Assembly: GCA_946481295.1 (NCBI GenBank)
Contig: CAMLLW010000008.1
Location: 1-53,063, forward strand
DNA from: an uncultured Clostridia bacterium
GTDB taxonomy: Bacteria > Bacillota > Clostridia > Lachnospirales > UBA5962
Reading direction: 5' to 3'
Length of the DNA: 53,063 bases
Below are positions 30,053 to 38,834 of this stretch, piece by piece. The notes beneath the pieces are model-generated. The model searched no databases. It had not been told where the DNA came from and saw nothing but the letters and a program-made list of their open reading frames with translations. A program made the translations under genes and the position numbers. How positions within the stretch are numbered: position 1 is the stretch's first letter; each line of letters begins with the position of its first letter.

Positions 30053-30607
30053 TTATATAGATAAGATATCTTTATTTTTATTTTCTACAGCTTTATCTAC
30101 TTCAGCAACATATTTATCTGTAATTTTTTGTAGATTAGCTTCTATATTTGAAAGTTCATCTTCTGTTATTTCACTATTTTTTTGCATTTTTTTTGCTTTA
30201 TCCATTCCGTCTCTACGAATATTTCTTATAGCTACTTTACAGTCTTCGCCTTTTTTCTTAACATCTTTAGTAAGTTCTTTTCTTCTTTCTTCTGTTAATT
30301 CTGGAAATACTAATCTAATAATTTTACCATCTGTATTAGGATTAATTCCTAAGTCAGAAGTTGTAATTGCTTTTTCAATTTCTTTTATAATACTTACATC
30401 CCAAGGTTGTATTTGAATTAATCTTGCTTCTGGAACTGTAATATTACCTACTTGATTTATAGGAGTCTCTGTCCCATAATAATCTATAGTAATTTTATCT
30501 AAAACGTGAGGATTAGCACGACCTGCACGTATAGTTCCAAAATCTGATTCTAAATTGGTAATACTTTTTTGCATTTTTTCTTCATACTGTTTAATTTCAT
30601 TTGACAT
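30053..30607 (-). CDS. frr: Ribosome recycling factor
   Basis: Splits post-termination ribosomes together with EF-G. 184 residues with GTIRAGRANPHVLDKITIDY near 25-44, VPEARLIQIQPWD and IRNIRRDGMDKAKK. ATG at 30607 with GAGGAGG 7 bases upstream; that site lies inside the last codons of pyrH, and frr begins 11 bases before pyrH ends, so the two are coupled. Confidence 0.97.
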   Translation of the reverse strand: MSNEIKQYEEKMQKSITNLESDFGTIRAGRANPHVLDKITIDYYGTETPINQVGNITVPEARLIQIQPWDVSIIKEIEKAITTSDLGINPNTDGKIIRLVFPELTEERRKELTKDVKKKGEDCKVAIRNIRRDGMDKAKKMQKNSEITEDELSNIEANLQKITDKYVAEVDKAVENKNKDILSI

Positions 30608-31355
30608 AATAATCCTCCTCATTATTAAATACTATTTTTGTTCCAAATTTATAAAATTCTTCACTATCTTCACATGCTAATTCAATACTTTTTGGATAGT
30701 TTAAAGCAAAAACTAATGATTCTATATTATTATTTTCGCATAATATCATAGCTGTAATATCATTAGCTACTAAATTATCTTTTATAACTTTACGATAAGT
30801 AATTTCTTTATATCTTATAGCATCTTTAAATTGACTAGGATCTTTATCATATATTCCGTCAACATTTTTAGCAAATAAAACACAATCTGCTTCTAATTCT
30901 GCAGCGCGTAATGCAGGTATTGTATCTGTTGAAAAAAATGGATGACCAACTCCACCAGCAAAGATAACTATATATCCTTTTTCCATATATTCTAAAGCTT
31001 TTTCTTTAGAAAATTGTTCTGTCATAGTGGCAACTATAAAAGGAGTCATAACAATAGCTTTAATATTATTTCTTCTAAAAACATCTGCTAAATAAATACT
31101 GTTAATAACTGTCGCTAACATACCTATTTGATCAGCTTTTGTTCTATCCATTTCTGGTTTAGCATATCTGCCACGCCATATATTACCTCCGCCAACTACT
31201 AAAGAAACTTGTGTGCCTTTTTTCATGACATTTTTAATACTACATACTATGTCATTTATAGTTTTTTCATGAAATATATTTTTTGTAGATTCAGCACTAG
31301 ATATATCTTCTGCTAAAGCTTCTCCACTTAATTTTATAACGATACGTTTATACAT
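30597..31355 (-). CDS. pyrH: Uridylate kinase
   Basis: UMP kinase of the amino-acid kinase fold; makes UDP from UMP and ATP. 252 residues starting MYKRIVIKLSGEALAED, with VVGGGNIWRGR near 53-63, KADQIGMLATVINS and VDGIYDKDPSQFKDA. AAAGGGGC precedes the ATG. It is separated from tsf by a terminator-like hairpin and coupled to frr. Confidence 0.97.
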   Translation of the reverse strand: MYKRIVIKLSGEALAEDISSAESTKNIFHEKTINDIVCSIKNVMKKGTQVSLVVGGGNIWRGRYAKPEMDRTKADQIGMLATVINSIYLADVFRRNNIKAIVMTPFIVATMTEQFSKEKALEYMEKGYIVIFAGGVGHPFFSTDTIPALRAAELEADCVLFAKNVDGIYDKDPSQFKDAIRYKEITYRKVIKDNLVANDITAMILCENNNIESLVFALNYPKSIELACEDSEEFYKFGTKIVFNNEEDYYVK

Positions 31356-31456
31356 AAAGTGCCCCTTTCGGTTTAATCCAATTATAATGTAACATATTTT
31401 TTTGAAAATTTCCAGTAGATTATAAAATAAAGTATTTATCTACTAAAGGTCATACT

Positions 31457-31484
31457 AAAAAGTGGTATATTTTAATATACCACT
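31457..31484 (-). terminator. Intrinsic terminator after tsf
   Basis: Exact arms AGTGGTATATT / AATATACCACT (31461-31484) are followed on the minus strand by TTTTTAG. It lies 14 bases after the tsf stop. pyrH therefore depends on read-through or on a promoter in the 100 bases that follow. Confidence 0.8.
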
Positions 31485-31497
31485 AAAAAATTTTATA

Positions 31498-32421
31498 TTA
31501 ACCTTGAATTGCTTTATTAACTTCATCAGCGAAATTTTCTTCTTTTTTCTCTATTCCTTCACCAGTTTCAAAACGAACAAATCTCTTAACTGTTATATCT
31601 GTTCCTATTGATTTACCAACTGATGCAACATATTGTTTTATGTTCATATCGCCATCTTTAACATATTCTTGATCTAATAAACAATACTCTTTAAGACCTT
31701 TGTTTAATCTTCCTTCGATCATTTTTTCAACTATATTAGCTGGTTTTCCTTCTGATAATGCTTGTTGAGTAAGAATTTCTCTTTCTTTTGCAATAAATTC
31801 TGGTGAAACTTCTTCTCTATTAACAAATTTTGGATTCATGGCAGCTATTTGCATACAAATATTTCTACCAGCTTCTAAAAGTTCATCATTAGAAACATTA
31901 CTAATTAGCTCAAGCATAACGGCTACTTTTCCACCAGCATGAACATAAGAAATTAAAACACCATTTTCAGATTTAACAAATTTATCAAAACGTCTAATAG
32001 TAAGTTTTTCTCCAATAACAGAAACTCTTTCACTTAAAGCTTCTTCTACTGTTAGTGAATTATCTTTAATCCACTGTTCTTTCATAAATTCATCCATATC
32101 TTTAGCATTACTATTTACTACTTGTTCTGCAACGTTTTCTACAAACGTAACAAATTCACTATTTTTAGCAACAAAATCTGTTTCACTATTAACTTCTACA
32201 ATAACACCGATACCTTTTTCATTATCAATATGTGTATAAGCTAAACCTTCTGCTGCTATTCTTCCAGCTTTCTTAGAAGCTGCTGCAAGTCCTTTTTCTC
32301 TTAAAAGTTCAATTGCTTTTTCTATATTACCATCTGCTTCTACTAAAACTTTTTTACAATCAACCATACCAGCACCAGTACGTTCTCTTAATTCCTTAAT
32401 TAAAGCTGCTGTAACTGCCAT
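31498..32421 (-). CDS. tsf: Translation elongation factor Ts
   Basis: Nucleotide exchange factor for EF-Tu. 307 residues starting with a UBA-like N-domain, LRERTGAGMVDCKKVL near 11-26, then VNSETDFVAKNSEF near 73-86. TTGGAGGT lies upstream of the ATG. It follows rpsB in the usual order, with a hairpin between them. Confidence 0.98.
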   Translation of the reverse strand: MAVTAALIKELRERTGAGMVDCKKVLVEADGNIEKAIELLREKGLAAASKKAGRIAAEGLAYTHIDNEKGIGVIVEVNSETDFVAKNSEFVTFVENVAEQVVNSNAKDMDEFMKEQWIKDNSLTVEEALSERVSVIGEKLTIRRFDKFVKSENGVLISYVHAGGKVAVMLELISNVSNDELLEAGRNICMQIAAMNPKFVNREEVSPEFIAKEREILTQQALSEGKPANIVEKMIEGRLNKGLKEYCLLDQEYVKDGDMNIKQYVASVGKSIGTDITVKRFVRFETGEGIEKKEENFADEVNKAIQG

Positions 32422-32454
32422 TTGATTACCTCCAAATAAAAGTTATTTTCTAAT

Positions 32455-32488
32455 AAAAAGCTCCAACCTTGCTATTATAGGTTGAAGC
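32455..32488 (-). terminator. Hairpin between rpsB and tsf (attenuator-like)
   Basis: On the minus strand GCTTCAACCT pairs with AGGTTGGAGC (one G-U pair) across a 9-base loop and is followed by TTTTTATTAG. A terminator at this point commonly lowers tsf relative to rpsB in bacteria. Confidence 0.75.
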
Positions 32489-32516
32489 ATTTAGGCAAAT
32501 ACTTACCTTTATATAT

Positions 32517-33257
32517 TTATTCTTCAACTACTGATAATTCTTCATCAGCAGATTCATTATCAATATTATGTTGTTCACCTTGTTTAGTTTCAATAATAGC
32601 ATCTGCTATTTTACCAGCAATTAATTTAACTGCTCTTATAGCATCATCATTTCCTGGTATTACATAATCAACTTCATCAGGATCACAATTTGTGTCTATA
32701 ATAGCTACAATAGGAATACCTAATGTGTGAGCTTCTTGGATAGCAATTCTTTCTTTTCTAGGATCAACAACAAATAAAAGATCTGGTATATTTTTCATAT
32801 TTTTTATACCACCAATATTTTTATCTAGTTTTTCCTTTTCATGTAAAAGTTTTGCTACTTCTTTTTTTGTTAAAAGATCAAATGTACCGTCTTCTTCCAT
32901 TTGTTCAAGTTCTTTTAAACGTTTCACACGTGTTTGAATAGTTTGGAAGTTTGTAAGCATACCACCTAACCATCTTGAATTAACATAGTACATTCCGCAT
33001 CTTTCTGCTTCTTCTTTTATAGATTCTTGAGCTTGTTTTTTTGTTCCAACAAATAAAACATTACCACCATCTTTAAGAATTTCACAAACAGCTTCATATG
33101 CTTCATCAATTTTCTTTACGGTTTTTTGTAAATCGATGATGTATATGCCGTTTCTTTCAGCAAAAATATACTCTGCCATTTTAGGATTCCAACGTCTTGT
33201 TTGATGTCCAAAATGAACTCCTGCTTCTAATAATTGTTTCATTGAAATAACGCTCAT
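32517..33257 (-). CDS. rpsB: Ribosomal protein uS2
   Basis: Small-subunit protein that joins late on the back of the 30S. 246 residues starting [20 protein letters not shown], with [27 protein letters not shown] and the C-terminal [25 protein letters not shown] precedes the ATG. A second GGAGGG copy lies 16 bases further up and begins with an ATG that would open a 9-codon frame ending at the rpsB start (33254-33283); this is most likely a duplicated ribosome site. Confidence 0.98.
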   Translation of the reverse strand: MSVISMKQLLEAGVHFGHQTRRWNPKMAEYIFAERNGIYIIDLQKTVKKIDEAYEAVCEILKDGGNVLFVGTKKQAQESIKEEAERCGMYYVNSRWLGGMLTNFQTIQTRVKRLKELEQMEEDGTFDLLTKKEVAKLLHEKEKLDKNIGGIKNMKNIPDLLFVVDPRKERIAIQEAHTLGIPIVAIIDTNCDPDEVDYVIPGNDDAIRAVKLIAGKIADAIIETKQGEQHNIDNESADEELSVVEE

Positions 33258-33365
33258 AATTTCCCTCCTGGTTTTCCCTCCATAATTTAATTAATTATAA
33301 CTATAAAATAATAGCACCAGATAATTAATAATAAATTATGTGTGAATTTTATAAAATACTTTGGT

Positions 33366-33394
33366 ATTATACCACAATAAAGTATCGTTTGCAA
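33366..33394 (-). promoter_or_regulatory. Sigma-A promoter of rpsB-tsf
   Basis: Minus strand TTGCAA (33394-33389), exactly 17 bases, then consensus TATAAT (33371-33366), giving a leader of about 100 bases before rpsB. One of the best promoter matches in the window. It begins right after the sigG terminator. Confidence 0.85.
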
Positions 33395-33422
33395 TAAAAA
33401 AAGCTAATATTGGAATTAGCTT
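33395..33422 (-). terminator. Intrinsic terminator of sigG
   Basis: 8-bp arms AAGCTAAT / ATTAGCTT (33401-33422) with a 6-base loop, followed on the minus strand by a run of seven T. It starts right after the sigG stop codon. Confidence 0.85.
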
Positions 33423-33423
33423 C

Positions 33424-34200
33424 TTATTTTATATATTTTTTCATATTTTTGAGGGCATTTTTTTCTAATCTAGAAACTTGTGCTTGACTTATTCCTATTT
33501 CTTCGGCTACTTCCATCTGTGTTTTTCCCTCAAAAAATCTTAAATTCAAAATATGTTTTTCTCTATTATTTAATCTTTTTATAGCTTCAGATAATGATAA
33601 GTTTTCCAGCCATGTTATATCTGTATTTTTTTCATCTTTAACTTTATCCATAACAAATATAGTATCTCCGCCATCATGATAAACTGGTTCAAATAAAGAT
33701 ATAGGATCTTGTATTGAATCTAAAGCAAATAAAACTTCTTCTTTTGCAATATTTAATTCTTTTGCTATTTCCTCCATAGTAGGTTCTTTAGATGTATTAT
33801 TTATTATTCTTTCTTTTACTTGTAAAGCTTTATAGGCAGTATCTCTCAAAGATCTACTAACACGTATAGAATTATTATCTCTTAAATATCTTCTTATTTC
33901 TCCAATTATCATTGGCACAGCATAAGTTGAAAATTGTACTCCCTGAGTAATATCAAAGTTATCTATAGCTTTTATAAGCCCCACACAGCCTACTTGAAAA
34001 ATATCGTCTACATACTCACCACGATTATTAAATCTTTGAATTATACTTAATACTAGTCTTAAATTGCTATATATATATTCTTGGCGAGCTTCCTGATCTC
34101 CTTGTAAAATTCGTTCAAATAAGGCTTTTTTTTCTTCATTTTTTAGTACCGGTAATTTTGAAGTATTAACTCCACATATTTCTACTTTATTATTGAGCAT
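33424..34200 (-). CDS. sigG: Sporulation sigma factor SigG
   Basis: RNA polymerase sigma factor that drives late forespore genes. 258 residues starting MLNNKVEICGVNTSKLPVLKN, the diagnostic SigG N-terminus. Region 2 reads RLVLSIIQRFNNRGEYVDDI and FQVGCVGLIKAIDNFD, then FSTYAVPMIIGEIRRYLRDN. Region 4 is GKTQMEVAEEIGISQAQVSR. ATG at 34200 with GGAGGG 8 bases upstream; the frame to 34242 has no site. It stands alone with its own terminator, unlike the spoIIG-sigG order of many relatives. In B. subtilis it is switched on by sigma-F and by itself. Confidence 0.97.
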   Translation of the reverse strand: MLNNKVEICGVNTSKLPVLKNEEKKALFERILQGDQEARQEYIYSNLRLVLSIIQRFNNRGEYVDDIFQVGCVGLIKAIDNFDITQGVQFSTYAVPMIIGEIRRYLRDNNSIRVSRSLRDTAYKALQVKERIINNTSKEPTMEEIAKELNIAKEEVLFALDSIQDPISLFEPVYHDGGDTIFVMDKVKDEKNTDITWLENLSLSEAIKRLNNREKHILNLRFFEGKTQMEVAEEIGISQAQVSRLEKNALKNMKKYIK

Positions 34201-34456
34201 ATAAAAACCCTCCACATCAGAAAGAAAAATGTTTACATACATGATTTCCTATTGAAGGGAATTTATACTTGTCTAATTTTACCACATAATGATGACTTAT
34301 AGTACTTAGTGATAAAAATAATTTGATTTTTTATATAATTTTATGATTATCTCTGCTATACTTTTTTAATATTATTTTTTTATAATCTTTTATAGTAAAA
34401 ATATTTATTATTTATTAGTATAATTTTTATAATTATTTATAATATATTAAGTTTAA

Positions 34457-35740
34457 CTATAATTTTATACTGCCATTTTTTATCATATCATTTACTGCTA
34501 TTATTATTCCATTTTTAGCATGAGCCCATGTTAATCCTCCTTGCATATAAACTGCATAAGGAGGTTTTATTGGGGCATCTGCACTAAGTTCTATAGATGC
34601 ACCTTGAATAAATGCACCAGCTGCCATAATTACTTTACAGTCATATCCTGGCATATCCCAAGGAGTTGGACTAACAAAACTATCTACAGGTGCTCCAAGT
34701 TGTATTCCTTTGCAAAAAGCAATTATATTTTGCTCATTTTTCATTAAAATAGCTTGAACAATATCTGATCTTTCTTCATTATATTTAGGAATTGTATTAA
34801 ATCCTAAAAGTTCTAATAATCTTGCTGCAAAAACTGCACCTTTTAAACTGCTAGCAACAACTTGTGGTGCTAAAAATAAACCTTGTATTAATGAAGGTGT
34901 AATACCTAATGTAGGACCAACTTCTTTACCAAGACCGGGAGCTGTTAATCTAAATGCAGCATTTTCAACATACTCTTCTTTTCCTACTATATATCCTCCT
35001 ACAGGAGCTAATCCGCCTCCAGGATTTTTTATTAATGAACCAACTACTAAATCTGCTCCTACATCTGTAGGTTCAATAATATCTACAAATTCTCCATAAC
35101 AATTATCTACCATACATATAACATCACTTTTTATGCTTTTTATAAAATCAATTAAATTTTTAATATCTTTTAATAAAAATGATGGTCTTGTAGAATATCC
35201 TTTAGATCTTTGGATTGTTACCATTTTAGTCTTTTCCGTAATAGACTTTTTTATGTTTTCATAATCAAAACTACCATCTTCTAATAGTTCTACTTGTTTA
35301 TATTTAACTCCATTTTCAATTAATGAACCTTTAGTTTCATTTACTCCTATAACACCTAATAAAGTATCATATGGTGTTCCAACAGGTGATATAAGTTCAT
35401 CTCCATATTTTAAATTTCCAAATAAAGCAACAGTAAGTGCGTGAGTACCAGAAATTATTTGTGGTCTAACTAATGCAGATTCGGCATGAAATATATCTGC
35501 ATAAATTTTTTCTAAAACATCTCTGCCTAAATCATTATATCCATAACCTGTTGTACTAGCAAAATGTATATCGCTTAATTTATTTTCTTGCATTGCTTTT
35601 AATACTTTTAATTGATTATACTCATATACTTCATCTATATTTTTAAAAATAGATTCTATGTCTTTTTCAGCCTTTTTAGTAATTTTTAAAAGTTCTTTAT
35701 CTATATTAAACTCTTCTAATAAGTAATTTTCTAACTTCAT
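34457..35740 (-). CDS. PLP-dependent enzyme of the YnbB/methionine gamma-lyase-like family
   Basis: Fold-type I PLP enzyme of the group often labelled aluminium-resistance protein or methionine gamma-lyase family. 427 residues with YGYNDLGRDVLEKIYADIF near 66-84, QIISGTHALTVALFGNL near 94-110, Asp212 in VDNCYGEF and the likely PLP lysine Lys238 in SLIKNPGGGLAPVGGY. The true reaction is unknown for most members. AAAGGAG precedes the ATG. It lies 11 bases after miaA in a mutL-miaA-ynbB operon; ynbB-like genes near miaA are common in Firmicutes. Confidence 0.9.
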   Translation of the reverse strand: MKLENYLLEEFNIDKELLKITKKAEKDIESIFKNIDEVYEYNQLKVLKAMQENKLSDIHFASTTGYGYNDLGRDVLEKIYADIFHAESALVRPQIISGTHALTVALFGNLKYGDELISPVGTPYDTLLGVIGVNETKGSLIENGVKYKQVELLEDGSFDYENIKKSITEKTKMVTIQRSKGYSTRPSFLLKDIKNLIDFIKSIKSDVICMVDNCYGEFVDIIEPTDVGADLVVGSLIKNPGGGLAPVGGYIVGKEEYVENAAFRLTAPGLGKEVGPTLGITPSLIQGLFLAPQVVASSLKGAVFAARLLELLGFNTIPKYNEERSDIVQAILMKNEQNIIAFCKGIQLGAPVDSFVSPTPWDMPGYDCKVIMAAGAFIQGASIELSADAPIKPPYAVYMQGGLTWAHAKNGIIIAVNDMIKNGSIKL

Positions 35741-35751
35741 TTAATTCTCCT

Positions 35752-36681
35752 TTAAATATTTAATAAACTTATTATTTTTCTAGTTAATAATTCATTATTA
35801 TCAAATTCATCTGCGTTTATCCAGTTTCCCTTTGTTTGATTTTTAAACCAAGTTATTTGCCTTTTAGCAAAATGTCTCGTATTTTGTTTTAAATTTGATA
35901 TAGCTTCTTCTAAAGAATTTTTTCCTTGTAAATATTCTATAATTTCTTTATATCCTATCCCTTGCATAGATACAGAATTATTTGGAATATATTTTATTAA
36001 ATCTGACACTTCTTGAACTAAGCCATCTTCTATCATCTTATCTATTCTTAACTCTATTCTATCGTATAGCTTTTCTCTATCCATATTTAATATAAAAAAT
36101 TGAGTATTAAAAGCTTCTTCTCTTTGTTTTTCTAACTTGTTATGATCAGAAATTTTTTTACCTGTTTCGTTATAATATTCAAGAGCTCGTATTATCCTCT
36201 TAATATTATTAATATGAATTTTTTCTGCAGAATCAGGATCTATATTTTTTAACATATTATATAAGGTGTCTTTACCTTCAGTTTCATAAATTTTATATAA
36301 ATATTTTCTATAAGATGAGTTGCTTTCTAATTCTTCATTAAAATCATTATTATAAATAAGTGCATTAATATAAAACCCAGTACCTCCTACTACTATAGGA
36401 ATTTTACCTTTACTATAAATTAAATTTATATATTCTAAAGCTTTATTTTTAAAAATTGCAACAGAATATTCATCTGTTGGATCTATCTCATCTATTAAAT
36501 AATGCTTTACTTTTAAAAGTTCTTCTTGCGTTGGTTTTGCTGTTCCTATATCCATTTTTTTATAAACTTGCATAGAATCTGCAGAAATTATCTCTCCATT
36601 TATTTTTAAGGCTAAATTAATTGCAGTTTCTGTTTTACCACAGGCAGTTGGTCCTCCAATTACTATAAGAGGTTGTTTCAT
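35752..36681 (-). CDS. miaA: tRNA dimethylallyltransferase MiaA
   Basis: Adds dimethylallyl to N6 of A37 in tRNAs that read UNN codons. 309 residues: P-loop GGPTACGKTE at 8-17, ISADSMQVYKKMDIGTAKP near 33-51, VGGTGFYINALIY, and C-terminal NTRHFAKRQITWFKNQ. Its dimethylallyl diphosphate comes from the MEP pathway, two genes of which lie at 23-28 kb. AAAGGATG precedes the ATG; mutL ends 18 bases before it. Confidence 0.97.
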   Translation of the reverse strand: MKQPLIVIGGPTACGKTETAINLALKINGEIISADSMQVYKKMDIGTAKPTQEELLKVKHYLIDEIDPTDEYSVAIFKNKALEYINLIYSKGKIPIVVGGTGFYINALIYNNDFNEELESNSSYRKYLYKIYETEGKDTLYNMLKNIDPDSAEKIHINNIKRIIRALEYYNETGKKISDHNKLEKQREEAFNTQFFILNMDREKLYDRIELRIDKMIEDGLVQEVSDLIKYIPNNSVSMQGIGYKEIIEYLQGKNSLEEAISNLKQNTRHFAKRQITWFKNQTKGNWINADEFDNNELLTRKIISLLNI

Positions 36682-36699
36682 AAAATCATCCTTTAATAT

Positions 36700-38658
36700 T
36701 TATTGTATACGTTTAAATAATTTTTCTATTTCGTATTTTCTAAATTCTATTATTGTAGGTCTTCCATGAGGACATGTGAATGGGTTTTTCAAGCAACAAA
36801 TTTGTTCTATTAATTCTTTAGCTTCTAAATAAGTTAATTTATCATTTGCTTTAACAGCAGATTTACATGCCATAGTAGCTATTTCATGTAATTTTTCATC
36901 ATAAATATCATCAATATTTTTTTCTTCAACAAATTTATCTAAAACATCTAAGAAAAAATTTGTATTAACTGCATCTTTTAAAAGAATAGGTACACTTTTT
37001 ATAGCTACTGTAGTAGAATCAAAAATTTCTATTTCAAATCCTATCTTTTTAAAAAAATCAAAATGTGTATCTAATGATTGTTTTTCTAATGAATTTATTT
37101 TAAAAACTTGTGGTTCTAATAATCTTTGAGATATAACATTACTTGATTTAAATCTTTCTAAAAATTTTTCATATAAAATTCTTTCATGAGCAGCATGCTG
37201 GTCTATAACATAAACGTTTTTATTACTTTCTATTATCCAATAAGTATCTAATACTTGTCCTACAATTCTATAATTTTTAAATAAATCATGTCTTTTATTT
37301 ACAGATTTATTTTTAGTATAATCATCATAAATAATTTTATTTTCAGGTTTAAAAACAACAAAATCATCTGTTTTTGATTCTTGTAAAATTTTTTTACTAT
37401 TATTAATACTATTTAAAATATTTTCATCTAAATTAGTTTCTTTTAAATTTTTATTTGTATTTAATATATTTTCACTTTTTTCATTTGTAGAAGATATTAA
37501 ATCTTCTATTTTAAGATTTTCTTTATCATTTTTTATATATGATGATGTATTTTCTTTCAATAAAGTTTTATTATTATTTTCTATTTTTTCTGTATATTTT
37601 TCATTTGTTAGTATACTATCTGTATTTTCTTTTTTAATTTCTTCTTTATTTTTATAAATAGGTATTAGATTTGTATTTTCTAATGTATTATACATAGCCT
37701 TTAAAATAAAATCATATAAATTGTCTTCTTCACTAAATCTAACTTCTAATTTTGTAGGATGAACATTAACATCTACTACACTAGGATCGACTTCTAAGTT
37801 TAATACATAAAAAGGAAATTTACCTATAGGTAATCTAGTTTTATAGCTTTCTTCAATTGCACTACTTATAAGTTTATTTTTTATATATCTTCCATTTAGA
37901 AATAAATTTTCATAACTTCTAGTTTTTCTACTTATTTCACTTTTACCTATAAATCCACTTATTTTAAAATTAGCATATTGATAATTAATATCTAAGATAT
38001 TTCTTAATACTTCTTTACCATAAACATTAAATATAGCTGTTTTTAAATCACCATTACCATTTGATTCTAAAACTCTATTTCTACCTACTATATATTTAAA
38101 AGATATATTTGGATTGCTCAAAACAAATTTATTAACAATATCTGTTATAAGTGCAGTTTCTGCACTATTTTTTTTCAAAAACTTACGTCTGGCTGGAACA
38201 TTATAAAATAAATTTCTAATTATAATTGATGTTCCATTTGTTGTGGCAATAATATTTTCTTTAATAATTTCTCCACCATGAATTTCTATAAATGAACCTA
38301 CATTATCATTACTAGTTTTTGTAAGCATTTCTACCTGAGATACAGCAACTATAGATGCTAATGCTTCACCTCTAAATCCTAAAGTTAAAACATTTGTTAA
38401 ATCTTCTATATTTTTAATTTTACTAGTTGCATTACGTAAAAAAGCTTTTTTTACATCATCTTTTTCTATACCGCTTCCATTATCTGAAACTCTTATTAAA
38501 GATGTTCCACCATCTTTAATTTCTATAGTTATATTAGTTGCTCCTGCATCTATAGAGTTTTCTATAAGTTCTTTTACTACAGAACTTGGTCTTTCAACTA
38601 CTTCTCCAGCAGCAATTTGATTTATCATATTATTATCTAATAAAATAATTTTTGACAT
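36700..38658 (-). CDS. mutL: DNA mismatch repair protein MutL
   Basis: GHL-family ATPase that links mismatch recognition to strand incision. 652 residues: N-terminal ATPase with IAAGEVVERPSSVVKELIEN (15-34), DNGSGI (59-64), LGFRGEALASI (93-103) and VDVNVHPTK (295-303). A long Asn/Lys-rich linker follows (about 330-450). The C-terminal endonuclease domain has DQHAAHERILYE (486-497), ACKSA (597-601) and CPHGRPT (629-635). All three endonuclease motifs are intact, so it should nick DNA. mutS, the usual neighbour, is not in the window. First gene of mutL-miaA-ynbB. Confidence 0.97.
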   Translation of the reverse strand: MSKIILLDNNMINQIAAGEVVERPSSVVKELIENSIDAGATNITIEIKDGGTSLIRVSDNGSGIEKDDVKKAFLRNATSKIKNIEDLTNVLTLGFRGEALASIVAVSQVEMLTKTSNDNVGSFIEIHGGEIIKENIIATTNGTSIIIRNLFYNVPARRKFLKKNSAETALITDIVNKFVLSNPNISFKYIVGRNRVLESNGNGDLKTAIFNVYGKEVLRNILDINYQYANFKISGFIGKSEISRKTRSYENLFLNGRYIKNKLISSAIEESYKTRLPIGKFPFYVLNLEVDPSVVDVNVHPTKLEVRFSEEDNLYDFILKAMYNTLENTNLIPIYKNKEEIKKENTDSILTNEKYTEKIENNNKTLLKENTSSYIKNDKENLKIEDLISSTNEKSENILNTNKNLKETNLDENILNSINNSKKILQESKTDDFVVFKPENKIIYDDYTKNKSVNKRHDLFKNYRIVGQVLDTYWIIESNKNVYVIDQHAAHERILYEKFLERFKSSNVISQRLLEPQVFKINSLEKQSLDTHFDFFKKIGFEIEIFDSTTVAIKSVPILLKDAVNTNFFLDVLDKFVEEKNIDDIYDEKLHEIATMACKSAVKANDKLTYLEAKELIEQICCLKNPFTCPHGRPTIIEFRKYEIEKLFKRIQ

Positions 38659-38690
38659 TTTAACTTCCTTATCATATTTTTATCTGTATT

Positions 38691-38719
38691 ATTGTAACGT
38701 TGTAAAAAAAATATATCAA
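38691..38719 (-). promoter_or_regulatory. Sigma-A-type promoter candidate for mutL-miaA
   Basis: Minus strand TTGATA (38719-38714), a 17-base spacer, TACAAT (38696-38691), about 33 bases before the mutL start. Five of six matches in both boxes. Confidence 0.55.
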
Positions 38720-38794
38720 TAGTATAAAACAAATAAAATAATAAAACTATATTAAATTTACTTTAACAAAATAGTTAATTATATTAAATAAATT

Positions 38795-38826
38795 AAAAGA
38801 GCCATATATTTAATATAACTCTTTTT
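38795..38826 (-). terminator. Terminator of the pectate lyase gene
   Basis: AAAAGAG at one end pairs with CTCTTTT at the other; the inner bases pair with two G-U pairs, giving a 13-bp stem (38795-38807 / 38813-38825). It begins 9 bases after the stop codon. The T-run is short on the minus strand. Confidence 0.6.
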
Positions 38827-38834
38827 ATTTTAAT

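Noticed and set aside
31400-31450. AGTAGAT/ATCTACT inverted repeat between tsf and pyrH
   Set aside because: Only 7 bp with an 18-base loop; too weak to call in AT-rich DNA.
34201-34290. Possible sigma-F/sigma-G promoter (GTATA ... CATGTA) before sigG
   Set aside because: The boxes are there, but the spacing (20 bases, or 14 to a GG-type -10) does not fit either consensus well, so it was not listed as a feature.
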